Shown here piece by piece: positions 1-8,873 of a DNA stretch of 64,000 nucleotides (the stretch's first letter is position 1; every line of letters starts with the position of its first letter). The notes under the pieces were generated by a model. It did not search any database and was not told the origin of the DNA. It saw only the letters and a program-made list of their open reading frames with translations. Both the position numbers and the translations under genes were made by a program. Source of the stretch: Massilia agri (lineage in GTDB: Bacteria > Pseudomonadota > Gammaproteobacteria > Burkholderiales > Burkholderiaceae_D); assembly GCF_024753255.1 (NCBI RefSeq), contig NZ_JANUHA010000002.1, positions 310,001-374,000 on the forward strand, read 5' to 3'.

Positions 1-133
1 GGATCTTGTAGATCTCTTCGTCCGAGCTCAACACGAAACGGTTGCGCATGAAGGGATGGTCCATCCAGCCGCAATCGAGGTCGTGAATGAACATGCCCAC
101 TTTCAGCTGCGACGCATCGACCTTTTTCAACAT
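1..133 (-). CDS. HD-GYP domain protein, N-terminal fragment (DUF3391)
   Basis: Only the first 44 codons are inside the window; the gene runs off the left edge. The residues read MLKKVDASQLKVGMFIHDLD, followed by CGWMDHPFMRNRF and a segment ending SSDEEIYKI. This is the signature of the DUF3391 domain that precedes HD-GYP cyclic-di-GMP phosphodiesterase domains in many betaproteobacteria. The catalytic HD-GYP part lies outside, so the enzymatic role is inferred from family architecture. It diverges from the LysR gene at 253, with about 120 bases between the two starts. Confidence 0.85.
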   Translation of the reverse strand, partial: MLKKVDASQLKVGMFIHDLDCGWMDHPFMRNRFVLSSDEEIYKI

Positions 134-252
134 CTTGCTACTCTGCTCTGTAATAATGACGGCGCCCATCGCCCAAGATGCAGTATAGCAACACTAAAGG
201 TCAATATTTCCAATAATTACCAGTTGTTGCTGATCAAACACACCTCTAAAGT

Positions 253-1185
253 ATGGAATTTCGCCAACTGCGCTATTTCGTCGCCATCGTCGACCACGGT
301 TCCCTGTCGCGCGCGGCCCTGGTCCTGCACGTGGCGCAGCCCGCGCTGACCCAGCAGCTGCGCCAGCTGGAGGAGGAGCTCGGCGCCCAGCTACTGCACC
401 GCTCGGCGCACGGCGTGGTCAGTACCGACGCCGGCAAGATCTTCTACGAGCATGCCCAGGCCATCCTCAAGCAGGTCGCCGATGCCCGCTCGGCGGTGGT
501 GCAGTCGACCACCCGCCCTTCCGGCAGCGTCTCGCTCGGCCTGCCGCACAGCATCTCGGGCGCGCTGGCGCTGCCGATCCTGAGCGCGGCGCGCGAGCGC
601 TACCCTGAAATCACCCTGCAACTGACCGAGGAGATCACGGGCAGCCTGGCCGAGCAGCTCAAGTCCGGGCGCCTGAACCTGGCGGTGCTGTTCGACGACG
701 TTCCGCTCGGCCACTTCACCGGCACGCCCCTGGTCGAGGAAGACCTGATGTTCATCTGCCGCGCCGGCTCGGCCTTCGCCCCGGCAGGACCTGGCGTGCG
801 CCTGGGCGATGCCCTGGGCAGCACCTTGATCCTGCCGGCGCGCCAGCACGGCGTGCGCCCGCTCGTGGAACAGGCCGCGGCAAGCGCCGGCCTGGTGCTG
901 GGCGCCGTCCTCGAGATCAATTCGCTGGCCATCCTGCGCTCGGCCCTGCTGGCCGACCTCGGCGCCACCCTGCTGCCGGTCGCGCCCCTGCTGGCCGACA
1001 TCGAACGCGGGGCGATGGCGGCCTGGCCGGTGGTCGATCCGGCAGTGACGCGCCAGGTGACGCTCTGCGCTTCGCGCAACATCCCGCTCACGAATGCGGC
1101 AGCGGCGATCGGAAAGCTGGTGCGCGAAGTGAGCGAAGACCTGTGCGCGCGCGGCGCCTGGCCCGGCGCCCGCCTGCGTGAATAA
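253..1185 (+). CDS. LysR-family transcriptional regulator (Nac/CynR-like)
   Basis: 310 aa, normal for the family. Residues 1-60 form the winged helix-turn-helix (MEFRQLRYFVAIVDHGSLSRAA, then QPALTQQLRQLEEELGAQLLHR). The rest is a periplasmic-binding-protein-like effector domain of the NAC type. It is expected to be a DNA-binding dimer that responds to a small ligand. LysR proteins often control a divergent gene, here the HD-GYP gene, or the downstream oxidoreductase at 1326; neither target is shown by the sequence. The start is an ATG closely preceded by an AT-rich promoter-like stretch. Confidence 0.9.
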   Translation: MEFRQLRYFVAIVDHGSLSRAALVLHVAQPALTQQLRQLEEELGAQLLHRSAHGVVSTDAGKIFYEHAQAILKQVADARSAVVQSTTRPSGSVSLGLPHSISGALALPILSAARERYPEITLQLTEEITGSLAEQLKSGRLNLAVLFDDVPLGHFTGTPLVEEDLMFICRAGSAFAPAGPGVRLGDALGSTLILPARQHGVRPLVEQAAASAGLVLGAVLEINSLAILRSALLADLGATLLPVAPLLADIERGAMAAWPVVDPAVTRQVTLCASRNIPLTNAAAAIGKLVREVSEDLCARGAWPGARLRE

Positions 1186-1325
1186 CGGTCATCAGATTTT
1201 CTTATACCCCCATCCGCATTCCCTATTGGCTTAGCCGAGGCCAAATCCCTACACTCCACGCGGTCACTATGCGCCCTGCCTACCCGGCGGCCGGCGCTGC
1301 ACAGAACCACACGATGGAGACCCGC

Positions 1326-4300
1326 ATGCCAGATACCGCCACGCCACAGGCCGTGGAGCCGGACACGTCCCGCTTGACCACTGTCACCCTCGACGACAAA
1401 TACACCGCCCGCACCGGCAACATCTTCCTCTCCGGTATCCAGGCACTGGTGCGCCTGCCGATGATCCAGCGCGAACGCGACGCCGCCGCCGGCCTGAACA
1501 CGGCCGGCTTCGTGTCCGGCTACCGCGGTTCGCCCCTGGGTGGTCTCGACGAGACCCTGTGGAAGGCCAAGGGCCACCTGGAAGCGAGCCACGTGCAGTT
1601 CGTCCCGGGCGTGAACGAAGACCTGGCGGCCACCGCCGTCTGGGGCACCCAGACCGTGGACCTGATCGGCCCCGCCAAGTACGACGGCGTGTTCGCCATG
1701 TGGTACGGCAAGGGCCCGGGCGTGGACCGCTGCGGCGACGTCTTCAAGCACATGAACCACGCCGGCACGGCGAAAAACGGCGGCGTGCTGCTGGTGGCCG
1801 GCGACGACCACGGCGCCTACTCTTCGACCCTGCCGCACCAGTCCGACCACATCTTCTCGGCCTGCATGATCCCCGTGCTCTACCCCTGCAACGTGCAGGA
1901 ATACCTGGACCTGGGCGTGCATGGCTGGGCCATGTCGCGCTACTCGGGCTGCGCGGTGGCCTTCAAGGCCCTGGCCGACACGGTCGAATCGAGCGCCTCG
2001 GTCGACGCCGATCCCTTCCGCGTCGACGTGAAGTATCCGAAGGACTTCGTGATGCCGGAAGGCGGCCTGAATACCAGGCTGTCCTCGGTGCCGCTGGGCC
2101 AGCAGGCCCGCGCCCAGGAAGCGCTGATGCAGGACTACAAGATCTACGCGGCCCTGGCCTACGCCCGCGAGAACAAGCTCAATCGCACCACCATCGACAG
2201 CCCGGATGCGAAACTCGGCATCATCGCCTCCGGTAAATCCTATCTGGACGTGCTGGAAGCGCTGGAAGAACTGGGCATCGACGAAGCGATGGCCGCGAAA
2301 GTCGGCCTGCGCCTGTACAAGGTCGCGATGATCTGGCCGCTGGAGCCGGAAGGCGTGCGCGAATTCGCGCAAGGCCTGGAAGAGATCCTGGTGGTCGAAG
2401 AGAAGCGCCAGGTCGTCGAGTACCAGCTCAAGGAACAGCTCTACAACTGGCGCGACGACGTGCGCCCGCACATCGTCGGCAAGTTCGACGACAAGGGCGA
2501 GTGGGTCGCCCCGCGCGGCGACTGGCTGCTGCCGCCGAAGGCCGACTTCTCGGTGGCCCAGGTAGCGCACGTGATCGCCGGCCGCATCGCCCGCCTCGTC
2601 ACCGACGAGACCACGCGCGATCTGATCAAGGCGCGCCTGGCCTTCCTGGAAGCGAAGGACGCCGTGTTGCAGAAGGCGATCACCACGCCTTTCCGCCCGG
2701 CCTTCTACTGCTCCGGCTGCCCGCACAACACCTCGACCAAAGTGCCGGACGGTTCCTTCGCGCTGGCCGGCATCGGCTGCCACGTGATGGCGACCTCGAT
2801 CTACCCGGAGATGAACAAGCTGACCACGCACATGGGCGGCGAAGGCACGCCGTGGATCGGCCAGGCCGCGTTCTCGCAGGTGCCGCACGTGTTCCAGAAC
2901 CTGGGCGACGGCACCTACTTCCATTCGGGTTACCTGGCGATCCGCGCGGCGGTGTCGGCCAAGGTCAACATCACCTACAAGATCCTGTACAACGACGCGG
3001 TCGCGATGACGGGCGGCCAGCCGGTCGACGGCGCCACGTCCGTGCCGCACATCGCCCAGCAGATGGCGGCCGAAGGCGTCAAGCGCATCGCGCTCGTGAC
3101 CGAAGACCTGTCGCGCTATGCCGACCGTTCGAACCTGCCGGCGATGGTCACCCTGCACGACCGCAAGCACATGGACGACGTGCAGCGCGAGCTGCGCGAA
3201 CTGCCGGGCGTTACCGTCATCATCTACGACCAGACCTGCGCCGCCGAGAAGCGCCGCCGCCGGAAAAAGAAAGAGTTCCCGGACCCGAACCAGCGCATGG
3301 TGATCAACGAAGCCGTCTGCGAAGGCTGCGGCGACTGCGGCATCCAGTCGAACTGCGTCTCGATCCTGCCGAAGGAAACGGAATTCGGCCGCAAGCGCCA
3401 GATCGACCAGTCCTCCTGCAACAAGGATTACTCCTGCGCTAAGGGCTTCTGTCCGAGCTTCGTCACCGTCGAAGGCGGCGCGCTCAAGAAGAGCAAGGCC
3501 GGCGTGTCGAAGAACGGCGCGGATGACGGCTGGGGCGCGCTGCCCGCCCCTGGCCTGCCGAGCATCGAGCATCCGTACAACATCCTCATCAACGGCATCG
3601 GCGGCACCGGCGTCATCACCGTCGGCGCCCTGATGGGCATGGCCGCCCACCTCGAAGGCAAGGGCGCCTCGGTGCTGGACATGACCGGCATGAGCCAGAA
3701 GAACGGTTCCGTCACCTCGCACGTGAAGATCGCCGCGACGCCGAGCCGCCTGCGCGCCCAGCGCATCGCCACCGGCGAAGCGGACCTGATCCTCGGCTGC
3801 GACATCCTCACCACCGGCGCCGCCGATGCGGTGTCCAAGATGCGCCCGGGCCGTACGCTCGCCATCGTCAACCTGCACGAGCAGCCGACCGGCACCTTCG
3901 CCCAGCAGCGCGACTGGGAGTTCCCGTCGGAAGACGTGCGCGCGCTGATCCTGGAAGCGGTGGGCGGCGAAGCGGGTGTCGATTTCGTCGACGCCACCAA
4001 ACTCGCCACCGCCCTGATGGGCGATTCGATCGCCACCAACCTCTTCCTGATGGGTTACGCCTGGCAGAAGGGCCGTATCCCCTTGAGCGAAGCCGCCCTG
4101 CTGCGCGCGATCGAGCTCAATGGCGTGGCCGTGGCCTCGAACAAAATGAGCTTCCTGTGGGGCCGCCGCGCCGCCGTGGACTTCAAGCGCGTCGAGAAGC
4201 AGGCCATCCCTGCGCAAACCGTAGTGATCCAAATGCCGCAAAGCCTGGACAGCGTCATCAAGAAGCGCGTCGAGCACCTGACCGGCTACCAGGACGCGGC

Positions 4301-4880
4301 ATATGCCGCCGTCTACGAAGACCTGGTCAAGCGTGTGCGCGAAGCTGAAACCAGCAAGGGCCTGGGCAGCAAGCTGTCGATGGCGGTGGCGAAGAACTAC
4401 GCCAAGCTGATGGCCTACAAGGACGAATACGAAGTGGCGCGCCTGTACACCGACGGCCGCTTCGTCGAACAATTGAAGACCCAGTTCGAAGGCGACTTCT
4501 CGCTGAAGTTCAACCTGGCCCCGCCGCTGTTCGCGAAGAAGGACGCCAAGGGCCACATGGTCAAGGCGCAGTACGGCTCCTGGATGTTCGGCGCCTTCAG
4601 GCTGCTGGCGAAGTTGAAAGGCCTGCGCGGCGGCGCCTTCGACATCTTCGGCCACACCGCGGAGCGCAAGATGGAGCGCGCCCTGATCGTGGAATACCGC
4701 GAGATGGTGGAAGCCCTGGTCGCCAGGCTGGACGCAGGCAACCACCCTGACGCGGTCGAACTGGCATCGCTGCCGGAACAGATCCGCGGCTTCGGCCACG
4801 TGAAGGAAAAGGCCGTTGCCGAATTCCGCGTACGTAAGGCGGAGCTGCTCTCCGGCAACATCAAGCGCCGCGCCGCGTAA
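1326..4880 (+). CDS. indolepyruvate ferredoxin oxidoreductase family protein (fused alpha/beta/gamma type)
   Basis: 1184 aa from the chosen start. The ATG at 1326 has GGAGA five bases upstream; longer starts at 1269 and 1314 are less likely. The N-terminal half carries the thiamine-pyrophosphate/pyruvate-ferredoxin-oxidoreductase-like domains. A Cys-rich segment at about residues 665-690 ([14 protein letters not shown], further Cys after it) should bind an iron-sulfur cluster. From about residue 755 ([13 protein letters not shown]) it continues as the 2-oxoacid oxidoreductase gamma domain. Family members oxidatively decarboxylate aryl or branched 2-oxoacids to acyl-CoA. Many aerobic proteobacteria have this long fused form, whose substrate is not settled. 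A neighbouring icmF fits branched-chain acyl-CoA metabolism (inference). Confidence 0.9.
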   Translation: MPDTATPQAVEPDTSRLTTVTLDDKYTARTGNIFLSGIQALVRLPMIQRERDAAAGLNTAGFVSGYRGSPLGGLDETLWKAKGHLEASHVQFVPGVNEDLAATAVWGTQTVDLIGPAKYDGVFAMWYGKGPGVDRCGDVFKHMNHAGTAKNGGVLLVAGDDHGAYSSTLPHQSDHIFSACMIPVLYPCNVQEYLDLGVHGWAMSRYSGCAVAFKALADTVESSASVDADPFRVDVKYPKDFVMPEGGLNTRLSSVPLGQQARAQEALMQDYKIYAALAYARENKLNRTTIDSPDAKLGIIASGKSYLDVLEALEELGIDEAMAAKVGLRLYKVAMIWPLEPEGVREFAQGLEEILVVEEKRQVVEYQLKEQLYNWRDDVRPHIVGKFDDKGEWVAPRGDWLLPPKADFSVAQVAHVIAGRIARLVTDETTRDLIKARLAFLEAKDAVLQKAITTPFRPAFYCSGCPHNTSTKVPDGSFALAGIGCHVMATSIYPEMNKLTTHMGGEGTPWIGQAAFSQVPHVFQNLGDGTYFHSGYLAIRAAVSAKVNITYKILYNDAVAMTGGQPVDGATSVPHIAQQMAAEGVKRIALVTEDLSRYADRSNLPAMVTLHDRKHMDDVQRELRELPGVTVIIYDQTCAAEKRRRRKKKEFPDPNQRMVINEAVCEGCGDCGIQSNCVSILPKETEFGRKRQIDQSSCNKDYSCAKGFCPSFVTVEGGALKKSKAGVSKNGADDGWGALPAPGLPSIEHPYNILINGIGGTGVITVGALMGMAAHLEGKGASVLDMTGMSQKNGSVTSHVKIAATPSRLRAQRIATGEADLILGCDILTTGAADAVSKMRPGRTLAIVNLHEQPTGTFAQQRDWEFPSEDVRALILEAVGGEAGVDFVDATKLATALMGDSIATNLFLMGYAWQKGRIPLSEAALLRAIELNGVAVASNKMSFLWGRRAAVDFKRVEKQAIPAQTVVIQMPQSLDSVIKKRVEHLTGYQDAAYAAVYEDLVKRVREAETSKGLGSKLSMAVAKNYAKLMAYKDEYEVARLYTDGRFVEQLKTQFEGDFSLKFNLAPPLFAKKDAKGHMVKAQYGSWMFGAFRLLAKLKGLRGGAFDIFGHTAERKMERALIVEYREMVEALVARLDAGNHPDAVELASLPEQIRGFGHVKEKAVAEFRVRKAELLSGNIKRRAA

Positions 4881-4887
4881 TACCCGG

Positions 4888-4911
4888 GGGGGTGGGCAAC
4901 GATCCACCCCC
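4888..4911 (+). terminator. GC-rich hairpin after the oxidoreductase gene
   Basis: GGGGGTGG at 4888-4895 pairs perfectly with CCACCCCC at 4904-4911 across an 8-nt loop, seven bases after the stop codon of the preceding gene. No T-tract follows, so it may be a weak or Rho-assisted terminator or an mRNA 3'-end stabiliser. Confidence 0.45.
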
Positions 4912-4921
4912 ATGCCTGGCT

Positions 4922-4941
4922 TGACGTTAACGTTAACGTCA
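4922..4941. promoter_or_regulatory. perfect 20-bp palindrome, candidate LiuR-like operator of icmF
   Basis: TGACGTTAACGTTAACGTCA is a perfect inverted repeat starting 71 bases before the icmF start. It closely resembles the published motif of LiuR-type MerR regulators, which repress branched-chain amino-acid and acyl-CoA catabolic genes in proteobacteria (from memory). No MerR gene lies in the window, so the regulator would act in trans. Confidence 0.6.
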
Positions 4942-4992
4942 TATACCGTAGCAAACTACCCCCGTCCTCCCGAATCCCAAGGACCCACACCC

Positions 4993-7900
4993 ATGAACGA
5001 CATCACTTCCGCCGCCAAACTGGACCTGCCGGAGCAGCCGAAGCTGGCCAACAAGGTGCGCTTCGTCACCGCCGCTTCCCTGTTCGATGGCCATGACGCC
5101 TCGATCAACATCATGCGCCGCATCCTGCAGTCGAACGGCGCCGAAGTGATCCACCTGGGCCACAACCGCTCGGTCGACGAAGTCGTCACCGCGGCACTCA
5201 GCGAAGACGTGCAGGGCATCGCCATCTCGAGCTACCAGGGCGGCCACGTCGAATACTTCAAGTACATGATCGACCTGCTGCGCCAGCGCGGCGGCGCCCA
5301 CATCAAGGTCTTCGGCGGCGGCGGCGGCGTGATCGTCCCGAGCGAGATCGAGGAACTGCACGCCTACGGCGTCACCCGCATCTTCAGCCCGGAAGACGGC
5401 CAGCGCATGGGCCTGGTGGGCATGATCCGCTCGATGCTGGAAAGCTGCGACGTCGATCTCTCGTCCTATGCGCCGACGTCGATCGACGCGCTGCGCGCGG
5501 GTGACGTCGCCGAACGCCATCGTCCCCTGGCCCAGCTGATCACCGCCTTGGAGAGCGGCAAGGTCGACCCAGGCCTGCGCACGCAGATCGTGGAAGCGGC
5601 CGACACCGTCAAGGCCCCGGTGCTGGGCATCACCGGCACCGGCGGCGCGGGCAAGTCCTCGCTGACCGATGAACTGATCCGCCGCATCCGCCTCGACCAG
5701 GGCGACCGCCTGAACATCGCCGTCATCTCGATCGACCCTTCGCGCCGCAAATCAGGCGGCGCCCTGCTGGGCGACCGCATCCGCATGAACGCGATCAACC
5801 CGTGGAACGGCCAGGCGCGCGTCTTCATGCGCTCGCTCGCCACCCGCGAAGCCGGTTCCGAGATCTCGCAGGCCCTTCCGGACGTGATCGCGGCCTGCAA
5901 GGTGGCCGGTTTCGACCTCGTGATCGTCGAGACCTCGGGCATCGGCCAGGGCGACGCCGCCATCGTGCCGCACGTCGACACCTCGATGTACGTGATGACC
6001 CCGGAATTCGGCGCCGCCTCCCAGCTCGAGAAGATCGACATGCTGGACTTCGCCGACTTCATCGCCATCAACAAGTTCGACCGCAAGGGCGCCCAGGACG
6101 CGCTGCGCGACGTCGCCAAGCAGTACCAGCGCAACCGCGAACTGTGGAGCCGCCAGCCGGACGAGATGCCGGTCTACGGCACCCAGGCCTCGCGCTTCAA
6201 CGACGACGGCGTCACCGCGCTGTACCACGGCCTGCTGCCGAAGCTCGCCGAACTGGGCCTGAAGGTCGAGCCGAGCAAGCTGGCTGCGCCTTCGCAAAAA
6301 TACTCGAGCGGCAAGAACGTCATCGTGCCGCCCGCCCGCGCGCGCTACCTCGCCGAGATCGCCGACACCGTGCGCGGCTACCACCGCAACGTCAGGAAGC
6401 AGGTGCAGCTGGCCCGCGAGCGCCAGCAGCTGAGCGAGACCAAGCGCATGCTGGCGGCCGCCAACCGTGACGTGGTCCTCGACGACCTGATCACCGAACG
6501 CGACAACGCCATGGAAGGCGGCGCGAAAAAACTGCTGGCCATGTGGCCCGACATGCAGGCCGCCTACGCCGGCGACGACTACGTGGTGAAGATCCGCGAC
6601 AAGGAAATCCGTACCCGCCTCGTGCAGAAGACCCTGTCGGGCAACCCGATCCGCAAGGTCGCCCTGCCGAAGTTCGAGGACCACGGCGAGATCCTGCGCT
6701 TCCTGATGCTGGAAAACGTGCCGGGTTCCTTCCCCTACACGGCCGGCGTGTTCGCCTTCAAGCGCGAAGGCGAAGACCCGACCCGCATGTTCGCGGGCGA
6801 AGGCGACGCCTTCCGCACCAATAAACGCTTCAAGCTGGTCTCGACCGGCATGGATGCGAAGCGCCTGTCGACCGCTTTCGACTCGGTGACCCTGTACGGC
6901 GCCGACCCGGCCCTGCGTCCCGACATCTACGGCAAGGTCGGCAACTCCGGCGTCTCGATCGCGACGCTGGACGACATGAAGGTGCTGTACGACGGCTTCG
7001 ACCTGTGCAGCCCGAGTACGTCCGTCTCGATGACCATCAACGGCCCGGCCCCGACCATCCTGGCGATGTTCATGAACACCGCCATCGACCAGCAGATCGA
7101 CAAGTTCGTGCTCGATAACGGTCGCCAGCCGACCGACGACGAGGCCCAGAAGATCAAGGACTGGGTCCTGATGAACGTGCGCGGCACCGTGCAGGCCGAC
7201 ATCCTGAAGGAAGACCAGGGCCAGAACACCTGCATCTTCTCTACCGAGTTCTCGCTCAAGGTCATGGGCGACATCCAGGAGTATTTCGTGCACCACCAGG
7301 TGCGCAACTTCTACTCGGTGTCGATCTCGGGCTACCACATCGCCGAAGCCGGTGCGAACCCGATCTCGCAGCTGGCCTTCACGCTGTCGAACGGCTTCAC
7401 TTTTGTCGAAGCCTACCTCGCGCGCGGCATGCACATCGACGACTTCGCCCCGAACCTGTCCTTCTTCTTCTCGAACGGCATGGATCCGGAATACACGGTG
7501 CTGGGCCGCGTCGCGCGCCGCATCTGGGCAGTCGCCATGCGCGACAAATACGGCGCCAACGAGCGCAGCCAGAAGCTGAAGTACCACATCCAGACCTCGG
7601 GCCGCTCGCTGCACGCGCAGGAGATCGACTTCAACGACATCCGCACCACGCTGCAGGCCCTGATCGCGATCTACGACAACTGCAACTCGCTGCACACCAA
7701 CGCCTACGACGAGGCGATCACGACGCCGACCGACGAATCCGTCCGCCGGGCCTTGGCCATCCAGCTGATCATCAACCGCGAATGGGGCCTGGCGAAGAAC
7801 GAGAACCCGAACCAGGGATCGTTCATCATCGACGAGCTGACCGACCTGGTTGAAGAGCAGGTGATGCAGGAGTTCGAGCGCATCGCCGAACGCGGCGGCG

Positions 7901-8280
7901 TGCTGGGCGCGATGGAAACCGGCTACCAGCGCGGCAAGATCCAGGAAGAGTCGATGCTGTACGAGCACCAGAAGCACGACGGTACCCTGCCGATCATCGG
8001 CGTGAACACCTTCCGCAACCCGAAGGGCGCGGGTGCTCCGGCGACGATCGAGCTGGCCCGCTCGACCGACGACGAGAAGCAGTCGCAGCTGACCCGCCTG
8101 GAAGCCTTCCACGCCAGGAATGCCGACAAGGCCCCGGCCGCGCTGGCCGCCCTGCAGCAGGCCGCGATCGACAACGAGAACGTGTTCGCGAAACTGATGG
8201 ACGCGGTGCGCGTCTGCTCGCTGGGCCAGATCACGACCGCGCTGTTCGAGGTCGGCGGCCAGTATCGCCGCAATATGTAA
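4993..8280 (+). CDS. icmF: fused isobutyryl-CoA mutase IcmF
   Basis: 1095 aa. The start is ATG 4993, because upstream in-frame codons run through the palindrome. Domain order is: B12-binding (residues about 20-135, with DGHDASI carrying the axial-histidine DxH motif); a MeaB/ArgK-type GTPase (P-loop [12 protein letters not shown] at about 212-223); then the TIM-barrel acyl-CoA mutase domain to the C-terminus. This single-chain arrangement defines IcmF, which interconverts isobutyryl-CoA and n-butyryl-CoA with a built-in G-protein chaperone. The stretch [12 protein letters not shown] replaces the Tyr-containing segment expected in methylmalonyl-CoA mutase, which supports the isobutyryl-type assignment. 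It is cytoplasmic, and probably controlled through the palindrome just upstream. Confidence 0.92.
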   Translation: MNDITSAAKLDLPEQPKLANKVRFVTAASLFDGHDASINIMRRILQSNGAEVIHLGHNRSVDEVVTAALSEDVQGIAISSYQGGHVEYFKYMIDLLRQRGGAHIKVFGGGGGVIVPSEIEELHAYGVTRIFSPEDGQRMGLVGMIRSMLESCDVDLSSYAPTSIDALRAGDVAERHRPLAQLITALESGKVDPGLRTQIVEAADTVKAPVLGITGTGGAGKSSLTDELIRRIRLDQGDRLNIAVISIDPSRRKSGGALLGDRIRMNAINPWNGQARVFMRSLATREAGSEISQALPDVIAACKVAGFDLVIVETSGIGQGDAAIVPHVDTSMYVMTPEFGAASQLEKIDMLDFADFIAINKFDRKGAQDALRDVAKQYQRNRELWSRQPDEMPVYGTQASRFNDDGVTALYHGLLPKLAELGLKVEPSKLAAPSQKYSSGKNVIVPPARARYLAEIADTVRGYHRNVRKQVQLARERQQLSETKRMLAAANRDVVLDDLITERDNAMEGGAKKLLAMWPDMQAAYAGDDYVVKIRDKEIRTRLVQKTLSGNPIRKVALPKFEDHGEILRFLMLENVPGSFPYTAGVFAFKREGEDPTRMFAGEGDAFRTNKRFKLVSTGMDAKRLSTAFDSVTLYGADPALRPDIYGKVGNSGVSIATLDDMKVLYDGFDLCSPSTSVSMTINGPAPTILAMFMNTAIDQQIDKFVLDNGRQPTDDEAQKIKDWVLMNVRGTVQADILKEDQGQNTCIFSTEFSLKVMGDIQEYFVHHQVRNFYSVSISGYHIAEAGANPISQLAFTLSNGFTFVEAYLARGMHIDDFAPNLSFFFSNGMDPEYTVLGRVARRIWAVAMRDKYGANERSQKLKYHIQTSGRSLHAQEIDFNDIRTTLQALIAIYDNCNSLHTNAYDEAITTPTDESVRRALAIQLIINREWGLAKNENPNQGSFIIDELTDLVEEQVMQEFERIAERGGVLGAMETGYQRGKIQEESMLYEHQKHDGTLPIIGVNTFRNPKGAGAPATIELARSTDDEKQSQLTRLEAFHARNADKAPAALAALQQAAIDNENVFAKLMDAVRVCSLGQITTALFEVGGQYRRNM

Positions 8281-8290
8281 GTCCCCTGCC

Positions 8291-8312
8291 GCCGCCCGCG
8301 CCCGCGGGCGGC
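8291..8312 (+). terminator. strong GC hairpin downstream of icmF
   Basis: GCCGCCCGC (8291-8299) and GCGGGCGGC (8304-8312) form a 9-bp perfect stem with a GCCC loop, eleven bases after the icmF stop. No T-run follows. Confidence 0.5.
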
Positions 8313-8388
8313 ATATCTGCGCAAACCCGTGGGCCGCGGCGCCCACTTCCGCCTAGAATGACTTCACACCCACTCGTGGAGTTCATGC

Positions 8389-8703
8389 ATGCCCATCCAG
8401 CCCGAACAGCTTGCCGCCCTGATGCACGAGGTCGAACAGGAAGACCCGATCGACTTCGCCGACCTGCCCTTCCCCGAGGATGAGCTGCGCACCCTGGTGG
8501 CCACCCACCTGTGCGAGATGGCCGCCGCCATGGAGAAGTTCAGCACCGAGGACCGCTTGATGACCCTGCTCGCGGTATCGGCCAAGCTGGTGCTCGAAAA
8601 TCTCGTCCTGCACGTGCAGCTGCTGCGCCGCCACGGCCTGCCGGTGGGCGACAATGTCGAGGCCCTGCTGGGCCGGCTGCGCAAGGGCGAGGCGCCGGAA
8701 TAG
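8389..8703 (+). CDS. conserved hypothetical protein, 104 aa
   Basis: A small acidic, helical protein (MPIQPEQLAALMHEVEQEDPIDFADLPFPEDEL...) with no signal peptide or membrane segment. Good high-GC codon use and GTGGAG seven bases before the ATG support a real gene. An out-of-frame ATG at 8385 is ignored. The mid-section TEDRLMTLLAVSAKLVLENLVLHVQLLRRHG is probably amphipathic helix. I do not recognise the family. The icmF hairpin separates it from icmF, and prsT lies 170 bases downstream, so it may be monocistronic. Confidence 0.7.
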   Translation: MPIQPEQLAALMHEVEQEDPIDFADLPFPEDELRTLVATHLCEMAAAMEKFSTEDRLMTLLAVSAKLVLENLVLHVQLLRRHGLPVGDNVEALLGRLRKGEAPE

Positions 8704-8873
8704 GCCAGATCCTGCTACTTCGCGTATTGCTATTTTCCGTAAGCAACAGTTGGGAAGAATCCGCAACAAACCCTCAACCTTGTTGCGTTGGCACACGATT
8801 CCATCATGTATTATTGTTACCGAGTTAATTCGCATCAATATGCGATGCTCCTGACAACCCACAAGGAATCACG

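Noticed and set aside
600..4913. Very long open frame on the minus strand opposite the oxidoreductase gene
   Set aside because: It is an antisense shadow caused by high GC third positions; the protein is His/Arg/Gln-rich with no domain, while the plus strand encodes a complete known enzyme.
5752..8346. 864-codon minus-strand frame opposite icmF
   Set aside because: Same shadow effect; the composition is low-complexity and the plus strand is an intact IcmF.
8760..8815. Possible sigma54 promoter upstream of prsT (TTGGCAC near 8790)
   Set aside because: After the GG the tenth-base position carries CA rather than GC, and a second candidate (GGGAAGAATCCGC) has the wrong spacing.
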